DNA from: Eubacteriales bacterium
Lineage (GTDB): Bacteria; Bacillota_A; Clostridia; Christensenellales; Aristaeellaceae
Direction of reading: 5' to 3'
Assembly (NCBI GenBank): GCA_028692205.1
Contig: JAQUXV010000073.1
Span: forward strand, 1 to 9,592
DNA: 9,592 nt
Shown: one piece after another, positions 1 through 6,654 of the stretch
Layout: each line of letters begins with the position of its first letter
Position numbering within the stretch: the stretch's first letter is position 1
The notes under the pieces: model-generated
Databases searched by the model: none
What the model was told of the DNA's origin: nothing
Seen by the model: the letters and a program-made list of their open reading frames with translations, nothing else
Program-made: the position numbers and the translations under genes

Positions 1-22
1 CGCCGGTAATGACGATTTTCAT
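1..22 (-). CDS. Start of a Rossmann-fold nucleotide-sugar enzyme, probably dTDP-glucose 4,6-dehydratase (partial)
   Basis: Only the first seven codons are in the window; they read MKIVITG, the opening beta strand and first glycine of an NAD(P)-binding Rossmann fold. It lies 27 nt downstream of rmlA on the same strand, where rmlB (dTDP-glucose 4,6-dehydratase) or rmlD (dTDP-rhamnose synthase) commonly sits. Both begin in this way, so the assignment between them is inference from context. Two in-frame ATGs exist, at 28 and 22. The ribosome binding site AAGGAG (32-37) is only 3 nt from the first but 9 nt from the second, so I chose 22. The product would convert the dTDP-glucose made by RmlA into the 4-keto-6-deoxy sugar (RmlB) or finish dTDP-rhamnose (RmlD). 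Confidence 0.55.
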
Positions 23-31
23 ATTCATGCG

Positions 32-37
32 CTCCTT
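32..37 (-). promoter_or_regulatory. Ribosome binding site of the truncated left-edge gene
   Basis: The minus strand reads AAGGAG here. Its spacing of 9 nt to the ATG at 22, against 3 nt to the ATG at 28, favours the inner start. Confidence 0.7.
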
Positions 38-49
38 ACTTGTCCACGC

Positions 50-967
50 TTATACGGTTCCGTCCGTTTCACCGTCCGAGTGATCGTACTGGATGCGCCC
101 TTCCGCAACGCGCTTCAGGTGCTGCCCGTAGGGGGATTTGCCGTAGCGGTCGGCGGCGGCGAGGAGCGTCGGTCGGTCGATCCAGCCGCGGTGATAGGCG
201 ATCTCCTCCAGCGCGGCGATTTTAATGCTCTGGCGTTTTTCCACGATCTGCACAAAGCTGGTGGCTTCCGCCAGCGAATCCATGGTGCCGGTATCCAGCC
301 ACGCAAAGCCGCGGCCCATCACCTTGGCAACCAGCGAACCGTCCCGCAGATACAGGTCGTTTAGCGTCGTAATTTCCAGCTCGCCCCGTGCACTGGGCTT
401 CACCCGTCTGGCCAGCTCGCATACGCGCCGGTCATAAAAATACAGGCCGGTGATGCAGTAGTTGCTCTTGGGGTTCTCCGGCTTCTCCTCCACCGAAAGC
501 ACACGCCCCCGCTCGTCGAACTCCACAATGCCGAACCGCTGGGGGTCCTCCACAAAATAACCGAAGATGGTCGCGCGGCCGTTTTCGGCGTTCTGCACCG
601 CTTCCGCAAGCATCCGGGAGAAGCCGTTGCCGTAAAATATATTGTCTCCCAGCACCATCGCGCACGCATCGCCCCCGATAAATTCCTCCCCGATCAGGAA
701 AGCCTGCGCCAATCCGTCCGGCGAGGGCTGCACGGCATAGGACAATGAAATGCCGTATTGGCTGCCATCGCCTAAAAGGTCGCGGAAACGGGGGGTGTCC
801 GTGGGTGTGGAAATAATCAGAATATCCCGGATGCCCGCCAGCATCAGCGTGGAAAGTGGGTAATAAATCATGGGTTTGTCGTATACGGGCAGCAGCTGTT
901 TGCTGGTCACCATTGTGAGCGGGTACAGCCTCGTGCCCGCTCCGCCCGCGAGGATAATGCCTTTCAT
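50..967 (-). CDS. rmlA: Glucose-1-phosphate thymidylyltransferase (RmlA/RfbA)
   Basis: This cytoplasmic enzyme joins dTTP and glucose-1-phosphate to give dTDP-glucose, the first step of dTDP-L-rhamnose and related deoxysugar synthesis. The 305-residue protein shows the nucleotidyltransferase signature [11 protein letters not shown] (8-18) and the [12 protein letters not shown] segment (22-33, with K23). It also has LGDNIFYG with the metal-binding Asp108, [10 protein letters not shown] with Lys162, and FAWLDTGT with the second metal-binding Asp225. These fall at nearly the same positions as in the E. coli enzyme (about 293 residues). The C-terminus is slightly longer and ends in an acidic stretch. 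The start ATG is preceded by AAGGAGG (978-984, 10 nt away). The gene leads a minus-strand operon that continues into a probable rmlB. It is transcribed divergently from ppk1, from a candidate promoter at 1067-1095. Confidence 0.97.
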   Translation of the reverse strand: MKGIILAGGAGTRLYPLTMVTSKQLLPVYDKPMIYYPLSTLMLAGIRDILIISTPTDTPRFRDLLGDGSQYGISLSYAVQPSPDGLAQAFLIGEEFIGGDACAMVLGDNIFYGNGFSRMLAEAVQNAENGRATIFGYFVEDPQRFGIVEFDERGRVLSVEEKPENPKSNYCITGLYFYDRRVCELARRVKPSARGELEITTLNDLYLRDGSLVAKVMGRGFAWLDTGTMDSLAEATSFVQIVEKRQSIKIAALEEIAYHRGWIDRPTLLAAADRYGKSPYGQHLKRVAEGRIQYDHSDGETDGTV

Positions 968-977
968 GTCGGTTACG

Positions 978-984
978 CCTCCTT
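978..984 (-). promoter_or_regulatory. Ribosome binding site of rmlA
   Basis: The minus strand reads AAGGAGG, a full match to the anti-16S core, 10 nt before the rmlA ATG. A perfect 7-bp hairpin (990-1007) ends 5 nt upstream of it. Confidence 0.8.
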
Positions 985-989
985 ACGAC

Positions 990-1007
990 GCCCGCTTTCC
1001 AGCGGGC
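990..1007 (-). repeat. Perfect 7-bp hairpin next to the rmlA ribosome binding site
   Basis: GCCCGCT (990-996) is exactly complementary to AGCGGGC (1001-1007), with a 4-nt loop. On the rmlA transcript it would fold just before the ribosome binding site. No run of U follows on the minus strand, so it does not look like a terminator. A second, weaker stem (CCCGC 1023-1027 with GCGGG 1032-1036) lies further upstream in the same leader. Confidence 0.5.
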
Positions 1008-1066
1008 CAAGCAGCGTCTTCACCCGCCGTTGCGGGGGTATGGGAACGAACAATGAAACCGGCAGT

Positions 1067-1095
1067 ATTATACAGGATTCTAAACCGTCGCGCAA
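1067..1095 (-). promoter_or_regulatory. Candidate sigma-A promoter for rmlA
   Basis: On the minus strand a perfect -10 box TATAAT (1072 to 1067) is preceded at 17 nt by TTGCGC (1095 to 1090), which keeps the TTG of the -35 consensus. The predicted transcript would start near 1060 and give a leader of about 93 nt before the rmlA ATG. The -10 is a consensus match; the -35 is weak (3 of 6). Confidence 0.6.
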
Positions 1096-1161
1096 CCGGC
1101 ACCCATCGCTCCCCGTCCATTGCCGGAAAGCGCGTTTTGCCTTTTCCATTGCCGCACAGGG

Positions 1162-1191
1162 TTGTAAGGGCCCGCCGTTCTATGCTATAAT
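1162..1191 (+). promoter_or_regulatory. Candidate extended -10 promoter for the ppk1-cysE-cysS block
   Basis: A perfect TATAAT (1186-1191) carries the extended -10 element TGC (1183-1185). It is preceded at 18 nt by TTGTAA (1162-1167), a 4 of 6 match to the -35 box. Transcription would start near 1198. This is the strongest promoter-like sequence seen for the plus strand, and it excludes upstream start codons for ppk1. Confidence 0.75.
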
Positions 1192-1205
1192 TAAGTTTAC
1201 GTATA

Positions 1206-1241
1206 GGTTCACGCGCATTGTGGGCCAGCGTCGCGGGAACC
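1206..1241 (+). repeat. Hairpin or palindrome in the ppk1 leader
   Basis: GGTTCACGCG (1206-1215) pairs with CGCGGGAACC (1232-1241) over ten positions with one A-G mismatch, enclosing a 16-nt loop. It begins about 8 nt after the predicted transcription start. It could be an RNA stem-loop at the 5' end of the message or a DNA operator. It is not followed by a T run, so it is not a simple terminator. Confidence 0.55.
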
Positions 1242-1295
1242 CTTGCACCCCAAAGGAACGGAGGCGCCGAACACGTATGCTTGGAAACGCCGGAC

Positions 1296-1302
1296 GGAAG
1301 GA
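1296..1302 (+). promoter_or_regulatory. Ribosome binding site favouring the ppk1 start at 1313
   Basis: GGAAGGA lies 10 nt before ATG 1313, which begins the conserved PPK N-terminus. A competing GGAGG (1260-1264) lies 12 nt before an in-frame ATG at 1277, so a start 12 residues longer remains possible. Confidence 0.55.
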
Positions 1303-1312
1303 CGCACCCCCC

Positions 1313-3394
1313 ATGTTTTTTGACAGGGAATTAACATGGCTGCAGTTCAACCATCGTGTGCAGATGGAAGCGGATAATCCGGACAACCCTCTGCTGGAAC
1401 GAGCGAAGTTCCTCGCGATCGTCACCTCCAATCTGGACGAGTTTTTCCAGGTGCGTTATCACACACTGCTTGAGGCGGCGCAAGGCCCGCTGCGCAGGGT
1501 TACACTCCCCTGCGGTTATACCGGCGCAGCGCTGTATAAAAAAGCCAACGACTTTATTTTACGTCAACAGAATTTGCAGTATACGTTTTATGAAGGCATC
1601 CACAGTGAACTTTACCACCAAAATGTGCGGTTTTACCCGGTTTTCGCCCTAACCGACGCCATGCGCGCCCGTGTGAAGGAGATTTTTCTGGGCGAACTGA
1701 TGAACAAGTTAAAGCCCGTGCCGTGGCGCGAGGAACTTTCCCCGATTTCGCAAAAGAAACTGCATTACCTGATTCGGCTCAAGCCAAGAAGCGGCACACG
1801 AATCCGCTACATGGGCCTCTCTCTGCCCACGTCCCCCCGGGTGTACGAGCTGCCCGGCACACAGGACGAGCGTTGCTTTATCCGGCAGGAGGATTTGGTG
1901 AAAATGTTCCTGCCGCTTCTGTTCCCGCAGGACGAGGTGGAAGAAGCGTCCCTGTACCGCATTATTCGCAATCAGGACGCTCCGCTGGAAGACAACGAAG
2001 ACGTGGCCACCCTGGTACGGGAAATGCTGATCGACCGTCGTACAGGCGAAGTTTTGCGGCTGGAAGCCGAGGAACGCATGAGCGCGGAGCTGTTGCGCAT
2101 GCTGATGCGGCGTTTTCAGGTGCCGCGGGAACGGCGCTACCGCGTAACCGGTCCGTTGGACCTGAACAAGCTGATGATGTCCCTGTACACCTTGCTGGAC
2201 AGGCCGGAACTGAAGTACAAGCGCGTGGAACCCACAGCCGTCGCGGCGCTCTGCGGCGAGGATGTATTTGAACAGATCGCGGTGAAGGACTGGCTTTTAT
2301 ACCACCCCTATCACAGTTTTGAGCCGGTGCTGAACCTGCTGAACCGCGCCGCCGAGGACCCCGAAGTTTGCAGCGTGAAGATGACGCTTTACCGCGTGGG
2401 CAACAACAGCCCCGTGGTGCGCGCGCTGGCAAAGGCGGCTGAAAACGGCAAGCAGGTTATCGTGCTGTTTGAAGCGCGAGCCCGTTTTGATGAGGAAAAC
2501 AACCTTTCTCAGGGCGAGCGGCTCAAACGCGCGGGCTGCCGGGTGATTTACGGGCTGCCCAGCTATAAAACCCACAGCAAAATCGTGCTGATCAGCCGCA
2601 TGGAAGGCGGCCATCTGAAGCGCTATCTCCATCTTGGCACCGGCAACTACCACGACGGCACCGTGAAATTGTATACCGATATGGGCCTTTTAACCGCCGA
2701 CCCGCAATTGGGCGAGGACGCGGCGCGGTTCTTCTACGGGTTGGAGGGCAACGGCCCCTTCTTCGCCACCAGCGAGCTGGTGGCCGCGCCGGAGCAGCTG
2801 AAAAACCGGCTGATCGGGCTGATCGACCGGGAAAAGGTACACGCCATCTCCGGCAGGCCGTCGGGCATTATCGCGAAAATGAACTCGCTTCTGGACGACG
2901 ATATCATCGAATCGCTGTACGACGCCAGTTGTGCGGGCGTACCCATCCGCCTGATCGTGCGCGGCATCTGTACGCTGGTTCCGGGTGTGCCCCGCCGGAG
3001 CGAAAACATTCAGGTTTGCTCCATTATCGGGCGTCATCTGGAACATGCGCGCGCCTTCCGCTTTGAAAACGGCGGCGCTTCGGAAATTTACCTTTCTTCC
3101 GCCGACTGGATGCCCCGCAATCTGGTGAAACGCGTGGAGCTGATGTTCCCCATCCGGGACGCGGCCTGTAAACGGGCTGTGGAGAACGTGCTGGCACTGC
3201 AGCTGGACGATAACCAAAAGAGCTGGGTCCTTCACGACAGCGGCGCTTATACCCGTAAGCCCACAGCTTCACAGCCACCCGTAAACGCGCAGGAAACCCT
3301 GCTGGCGGATATTGACGCCGTTTTTGCCGGCGACCGCTTCGCCGAAAACACGGCCTCTGATCGTACAACAACCGGAAAGGCGGTACCTTTATGA
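1313..3394 (+). CDS. ppk1: Polyphosphate kinase 1
   Basis: PPK1 reversibly moves the terminal phosphate of ATP onto inorganic polyphosphate chains, which serve in phosphate storage and stress responses. The 693-residue product opens with the PPK N-terminal signature [15 protein letters not shown] and [10 protein letters not shown]. The catalytic half holds MTLYR (Arg361), ARFDEENN (Arg391), KTHSKI (His421) and LEHAR (His578) followed by YLSSADWM. His421 and His578 match E. coli His435 (phosphorylated) and His592 with the same 157-residue spacing, and the two arginines match Arg375 and Arg405 at the same offset. Length is normal (E. coli 688). I start at ATG 1313 because homology begins there and GGAAGGA precedes it; ATG 1277 is the alternative. 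The in-frame ATG at 1040 lies upstream of the promoter. The stop overlaps cysE by 4 nt (ATGA). Confidence 0.97.
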   Translation: MFFDRELTWLQFNHRVQMEADNPDNPLLERAKFLAIVTSNLDEFFQVRYHTLLEAAQGPLRRVTLPCGYTGAALYKKANDFILRQQNLQYTFYEGIHSELYHQNVRFYPVFALTDAMRARVKEIFLGELMNKLKPVPWREELSPISQKKLHYLIRLKPRSGTRIRYMGLSLPTSPRVYELPGTQDERCFIRQEDLVKMFLPLLFPQDEVEEASLYRIIRNQDAPLEDNEDVATLVREMLIDRRTGEVLRLEAEERMSAELLRMLMRRFQVPRERRYRVTGPLDLNKLMMSLYTLLDRPELKYKRVEPTAVAALCGEDVFEQIAVKDWLLYHPYHSFEPVLNLLNRAAEDPEVCSVKMTLYRVGNNSPVVRALAKAAENGKQVIVLFEARARFDEENNLSQGERLKRAGCRVIYGLPSYKTHSKIVLISRMEGGHLKRYLHLGTGNYHDGTVKLYTDMGLLTADPQLGEDAARFFYGLEGNGPFFATSELVAAPEQLKNRLIGLIDREKVHAISGRPSGIIAKMNSLLDDDIIESLYDASCAGVPIRLIVRGICTLVPGVPRRSENIQVCSIIGRHLEHARAFRFENGGASEIYLSSADWMPRNLVKRVELMFPIRDAACKRAVENVLALQLDDNQKSWVLHDSGAYTRKPTASQPPVNAQETLLADIDAVFAGDRFAENTASDRTTTGKAVPL

Positions 3395-4173
3395 ACTGGA
3401 AAGAACGACGCGCGCGTGCCAAAGAGGACATCGCGGCGGTTATGACGCGGGACCCGGCGGCGAAAAGCCGCGTGGAAGTCCGCTTTTGCTACCCCGGGCT
3501 GAAGGCCCTGCGATCCCACCGGATTGCGAACTCACTTTTCAAGCATGGGCATATTCTACTGGCGCGTATGGTGAGCCAGCATTCCCGGCATCGCACGGGC
3601 ATTGAAATCCATCCCGGTGCGGAAATCGGCCGCCGCGTGTTTATCGATCACGGCGACGGCATCGTAATTGGCGAAACCACCATCATCGGCGACGACGTAA
3701 CCATTTATCAGGGCGTCACGCTGGGCGGCACCGGCAAGGATGTCGGAAAGCGCCATCCCACCATCGGCAACGGCGTCACCATCGGCGCGGGCGCAAAGGT
3801 GCTGGGCCCCATCACCATTGGCGACCACAGCAAGGTGGGCGCGGGCGCGATTGTGCTGAAGGATGTGCCGCCCGATTGCACGGTCGTTGGCAATCCGGGC
3901 CGGATTGTGAAGAAGCAGCAGCCCAAGCAGGACGTGGATCTGGATCAGATTCACTTGCCCGACCCGATGCTGGAGCGCATGGAAGCCATGTACCAGCGGC
4001 TTTCGCATCTGGAGCGCTGCCTGGCCAGGCAGGCCAGGCGCCTCGGCTGCAAGGACGCAGACAGTACCGCCATCCCCTCCGACACGGAAGACGACGGACG
4101 ATGTAGCGGCGACTGCGCCACCTGCCCCGAAGCACTACCGGCCATGAAGGAGGATCCCTATGCTGATTTATAA
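3391..4173 (+). CDS. cysE: Serine O-acetyltransferase with a cysteine-rich C-terminal tail
   Basis: This cytoplasmic enzyme acetylates L-serine with acetyl-CoA to O-acetylserine, the precursor that O-acetylserine sulfhydrylase turns into cysteine. The 260-residue protein is the short Bacillus-type form. A brief helical N-terminus (1-65) is followed by the left-handed beta-helix hexapeptide domain (about 70-172), with [24 protein letters not shown] (His87), TLGGTGK and KRHPTIG (His122), matching catalytic and binding residues of CysE. After VVGNPGRIV comes a likely coiled helix (about 190-218) and then a tail with CSGDCATC (Cys238, Cys242, Cys245) and an acidic end. The helix occurs in relatives as I recall them; the Cys-rich tail is unusual to me. 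The gene overlaps ppk1 by 4 nt and cysS by 14 nt, so translation is probably coupled. No cysK lies in the window. Confidence 0.95.
   Translation: MNWKERRARAKEDIAAVMTRDPAAKSRVEVRFCYPGLKALRSHRIANSLFKHGHILLARMVSQHSRHRTGIEIHPGAEIGRRVFIDHGDGIVIGETTIIGDDVTIYQGVTLGGTGKDVGKRHPTIGNGVTIGAGAKVLGPITIGDHSKVGAGAIVLKDVPPDCTVVGNPGRIVKKQQPKQDVDLDQIHLPDPMLERMEAMYQRLSHLERCLARQARRLGCKDADSTAIPSDTEDDGRCSGDCATCPEALPAMKEDPYADL
4147..4153 (+). promoter_or_regulatory. Ribosome binding site of cysS, inside the end of cysE
   Basis: AAGGAGG lies 6 nt before the cysS ATG and is read as codons near the end of cysE. The three Cys codons of the cysE tail end 21 nt upstream of it. Ribosomes finishing cysE must therefore pass over the site. 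Confidence 0.85.
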
Positions 4174-5557
4174 CAGCCAGTCCCGGAAAAAAGAAGAATT
4201 TATCCCCGTTGAAGCAGGCAAGGTACGCATGTACGTCTGCGGCCCGACCGTATATAACTTTTTCCACATCGGCAACGCGCGCCCGTTTATTATTTTCGAC
4301 GTGCTGCGCCGCTATTTCGAATCCCGCGGATACGAAGTGACTTTCGTGCAAAACTTTACCGATATCGACGATAAGATGATCCGCCGCGCCAACGACGAAG
4401 GCATCACGGTTTCGCAGCTTGCCGACCGGTTTATCGCCGAATACCGCAAGGATGCCGAGGCGCTGGGCATCCGCCCCGCGACGGTGCATCCCCGAGCGAC
4501 CGAGCATATTCCGCAGATCATCGCGCTGATTCAGAAGCTGATGGACAAGGGGCTGGCCTATGCCGTGGACGGCGATGTGTACTACCGCGTACACGCCTTC
4601 TCCCATTACGGCGCTTTGTGCGGCCAGAACCTGGAGGATCTGGAAAGCGGCGCGCGTGTGGACGTGGAAGAGCGCAAGGAGGACCCGTTGGATTTTGCCC
4701 TCTGGAAAGCGCAAAAGCCCGGCGAGCCCGCGTGGGACAGCCCATGGGGCAAAGGCCGGCCCGGCTGGCACATCGAGTGCTCGGCGATGAGCATGACGTA
4801 TCTGGGCGATACTTTCGATATCCACGGCGGCGGCAAGGATTTGTTATTCCCCCACCATGAAAACGAAATCGCCCAGAGCGAGGGCGCAACCGGCAAGCCC
4901 TACGTGCATTACTGGATGCACAACGGTTTTATCAACATCGAAAACGAAAAGATGAGCAAGTCCAAGGGCAACTTTTTCACCGTGCGCGACATCAGCAAAG
5001 AGTTTGATCTGGAAGCGGTGCGCATGTTCATGCTTTCGGCGCATTACCGCAGCCCCGTCAACTTCAGCCGCGAGATGATCGCGCAGGCCGCCAGCAGTTT
5101 GGAGCGGTTATACGGCGCGCGCGACCAGCTGCTGTTTTTGGAGAAGACGGCGGAAACCCGCGAGCCGAACGCCGACGAGCGCAATCTGATGGCCGAAGCG
5201 GATAAGGCGCACGCAAAGTTCAACGCCGCCATGGACGACGACCTGAACACCGCCGATGCTCTGGGCGCGCTGTTCGAGCTGGCACGGGAAATCTTCAAGC
5301 TGCCGCAGAGCGGCGTAAGCGGCGAGACGCTCTCCTATGTGAAAAATCAGTTGCTCACCATGACGGATGTGCTGGGCCTGCTGGTGAAACAGCCGGACGA
5401 ACTGACGCCTGAAGTGCGCGCGATGGTCACCGAACGCGAACAGGCGCGCAAGGACAAGGATTGGAAACGCAGCGACGAACTGCGCGACGCCATCAAAGCC
5501 GCCGGGTATATTCTGGAGGATACAGCCGCCGGACAAAAGGTTCGCAAGGGCGTGTAA
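4160..5557 (+). CDS. cysS: Cysteinyl-tRNA synthetase
   Basis: CysS activates cysteine with ATP and attaches it to tRNA-Cys in the cytoplasm. The 465-residue protein is of normal length (E. coli 461). It has [10 protein letters not shown] with zinc ligand Cys27 and the class I HIGH motif as HIGN (36-39). Further on it has WHIECSAMS with Cys207, [11 protein letters not shown] with His232 and Glu236, and the KMSKS loop (264-268) in [11 protein letters not shown]. The four zinc ligands fall at positions expected from the E. coli enzyme. A helical anticodon-binding C-terminal part follows (about 310-465), rich in charged residues. The start at 4160 is fixed by AAGGAGG 6 nt upstream and by homology from the first residues. 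It overlaps cysE by 14 nt; a cysE-cysS pair is also found in Bacillus subtilis, where it is T-box controlled. No T-box is visible here. Confidence 0.98.
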   Translation: MLIYNSQSRKKEEFIPVEAGKVRMYVCGPTVYNFFHIGNARPFIIFDVLRRYFESRGYEVTFVQNFTDIDDKMIRRANDEGITVSQLADRFIAEYRKDAEALGIRPATVHPRATEHIPQIIALIQKLMDKGLAYAVDGDVYYRVHAFSHYGALCGQNLEDLESGARVDVEERKEDPLDFALWKAQKPGEPAWDSPWGKGRPGWHIECSAMSMTYLGDTFDIHGGGKDLLFPHHENEIAQSEGATGKPYVHYWMHNGFINIENEKMSKSKGNFFTVRDISKEFDLEAVRMFMLSAHYRSPVNFSREMIAQAASSLERLYGARDQLLFLEKTAETREPNADERNLMAEADKAHAKFNAAMDDDLNTADALGALFELAREIFKLPQSGVSGETLSYVKNQLLTMTDVLGLLVKQPDELTPEVRAMVTEREQARKDKDWKRSDELRDAIKAAGYILEDTAAGQKVRKGV

Positions 5558-5561
5558 CCCA

Positions 5562-5966
5562 ATGATGGTACGGCTGTGGAAGTCCCTTTCCCATTCAAAA
5601 ACGGCGCGGGCGGCGGTTTGCCTCGCGGCGGCCTTTGCCGCCTGCGCGTTTCTCCTTGGCGCTCATTGGCGTGCGGACGCTTTTTCCACGGCCGTCGCCG
5701 TACGGGCACAGGGCGAAGGGCACGGTTCGCAAACCGCCGTCGCATGGCCGCAGGGCACGGTGGATGTGAACCGCGCAAATGCGGATGAGCTTCAGACGCT
5801 TGCGGGCATCGGCCCCAGCCTGGCCGACGCCGTTATCGCAGAGCGCGAAGCGGGCGGCCCGTTCGATTATCCCGAAGATCTGGTGATGGTTCGGGGCATC
5901 GGGGTGAAGACCCTCGCCCGCTTTTATGATCAATTGGATTTTTCTTTCCGTGCCGACGTGCCGTAA
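5562..5966 (+). CDS. Membrane-anchored helix-hairpin-helix protein, ComEA-like
   Basis: The 134-residue protein has a short basic N-terminus, one hydrophobic segment (about 16-33, rich in Ala, Leu, Phe) that would act as an uncleaved anchor or signal, and a linker. It ends in a double helix-hairpin-helix domain (about 66-125): VDVNRANADELQTL, then GIGPSLADAVI (82-92) and VRGIGVKTL (110-118). This arrangement is that of ComEA, the surface DNA receptor of natural transformation, which binds double-stranded DNA without sequence preference. The SLBB domain that precedes the HhH part in Bacillus ComEA is missing, and no comEC or comEB is next to it, so a competence role is inference. It starts 4 nt after cysS. 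The ribosome binding site is weak (AAGGG 5546-5550), so ATG 5562 and ATG 5565 are both possible, and expression may depend on translation of cysS. Confidence 0.8.
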   Translation: MMVRLWKSLSHSKTARAAVCLAAAFAACAFLLGAHWRADAFSTAVAVRAQGEGHGSQTAVAWPQGTVDVNRANADELQTLAGIGPSLADAVIAEREAGGPFDYPEDLVMVRGIGVKTLARFYDQLDFSFRADVP

Positions 5967-5979
5967 CGCCGGTTTTTCG

Positions 5980-5992
5980 CCCGTTTTACGGG
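5980..5992 (+). terminator. Weak hairpin after the ComEA-like gene, possible leaky terminator
   Basis: CCCGT (5980-5984) pairs with ACGGG (5988-5992) around a 3-nt loop and is followed by TTATT. It sits 13 nt after the stop codon, in the 61-nt gap before the polysaccharide block. The stem is short and the T tract poor, so it may only partly separate the two gene blocks. I saw no convincing promoter in the gap. Confidence 0.3.
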
Positions 5993-6027
5993 TTATTCCC
6001 CAATGTTGATCTGGGAGGCACTTTGGC

Positions 6028-6654
6028 ATGTACCAACGGTTTGTGAAGCGCGCGCTGGATATCGTCATTTCCGCGATCGGCATCGTGGCGCTAAGCCCGC
6101 TGTTTCTGGTCGTCGCGCTTCTGATCAAGCTGGATTCGCCGGGGCCGGTGCTTTTCCGGCAAAAGCGGGTAGGAAAAGACAAGGTGCTTTTCGAGATCCT
6201 CAAATTCCGCACCATGCGTTCCGATACCCCGCACGACGTGCCCACCCACCAGTTGAATCAACCGCAAAGCTACATCACTCATATCGGCAAGTTCCTGCGT
6301 AAAACCAGCATTGACGAACTCCCCCAGCTTTTCAACGTTCTGATGGGTCAGATGTCGCTCATCGGCCCGCGCCCCGCCCTGTGGAATCAGGACGACCTGA
6401 TCGGCTGGCGGGACCGCTACAGTGCGAACGGCGCGCTGCCGGGCCTGAGCGGCTGGGCGCAGGTAAACGGCCGCGACGAACTCGCTTTGGACGAAAAAGC
6501 GCGTCTCGACGGCGAATACGCCGCCAACATCCGCTTTTCGCTGGACGTAAAATGTCTGTTTTTAACCATTGTCAAAGTGTTCAGGCACGAGGGCGTCGCC
6601 GAAGGGCGCGAGCAAAAGCGCTACAACGGCGGACATACGGAGGACAAACCATGA
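6028..6654 (+). CDS. Initiating phosphoglycosyl transferase (bacterial sugar transferase family)
   Basis: This small monotopic membrane enzyme moves a sugar-1-phosphate from a UDP-sugar onto undecaprenyl phosphate, the first step in building a polysaccharide repeat unit at the inner face of the membrane. At 208 residues it is the minimal PglC-type form without the extra transmembrane domain of WbaP. The N-terminal hydrophobic helix (about 8-34) carries the Ser-Pro break (23-24). GPVLFRQKRVG, FEILKFRTM, RKTSIDELPQL with the catalytic Asp96-Glu97 pair, SLIGPRPAL and LPGLSGWAQVNGRDEL follow in family order. The start is supported by GGGAGG (6013-6018), 9 nt upstream. It heads the polysaccharide block and overlaps the next gene by 4 nt (ATGA). 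The sugar transferred cannot be read from the sequence. Confidence 0.95.
   Translation: MYQRFVKRALDIVISAIGIVALSPLFLVVALLIKLDSPGPVLFRQKRVGKDKVLFEILKFRTMRSDTPHDVPTHQLNQPQSYITHIGKFLRKTSIDELPQLFNVLMGQMSLIGPRPALWNQDDLIGWRDRYSANGALPGLSGWAQVNGRDELALDEKARLDGEYAANIRFSLDVKCLFLTIVKVFRHEGVAEGREQKRYNGGHTEDKP

Larger units (their letters stand above)
968..1312. other. Divergent intergenic control region between rmlA and ppk1
   Basis: This 345-nt stretch holds no supported gene. It contains the rmlA ribosome binding site (978-984), two hairpins in the rmlA leader (990-1007 and 1023-1036) and the rmlA promoter (1067-1095). There are three copies of the hexamer CCGGCA/TGCCGG (1059, 1096, 1121), the ppk1 promoter (1162-1191) and a leader hairpin for ppk1 (1206-1241). 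The plus-strand reading frame stays open back to an ATG at 1040, but this precedes the ppk1 promoter and the peptide it adds does not resemble the PPK N-terminus. No T-box or other riboswitch consensus was recognised. Confidence 0.75.

Noticed and set aside
80..364. Plus-strand open frame opposite rmlA
   Set aside because: It is antisense to the conserved RmlA C-terminal half, without a family motif or supporting context.
1040..1312. Longer N-terminus for polyphosphate kinase starting at the ATG at 1040
   Set aside because: The frame is open, but a consensus extended -10 promoter (1162-1191) lies inside it and the added residues do not resemble PPK. The family's N-terminal signature begins at 1313.
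1198..1312. T-box or other known riboswitch controlling the cysteine genes
   Set aside because: The leader is too short for a typical T-box, and I found neither the conserved T-box sequence nor a terminator/antiterminator pair.
4102..4125. CX3CX2C as a radical SAM motif
   Set aside because: The spacing matches, but it sits in a tail of about 25 residues after a beta-helix enzyme, with no radical SAM barrel.
3812..4825. Long open frame of 337 codons on the minus strand
   Set aside because: It runs antisense to the conserved catalytic parts of cysE and cysS, its translation shows no recognised motif, and long antisense frames are common in GC-rich coding DNA.
6381..6650. Upstream extension of the epimerase frame
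   Set aside because: It overlaps the phosphoglycosyl transferase motifs in another frame, whereas ATG 6651 has a good ribosome binding site and begins the Rossmann fold.
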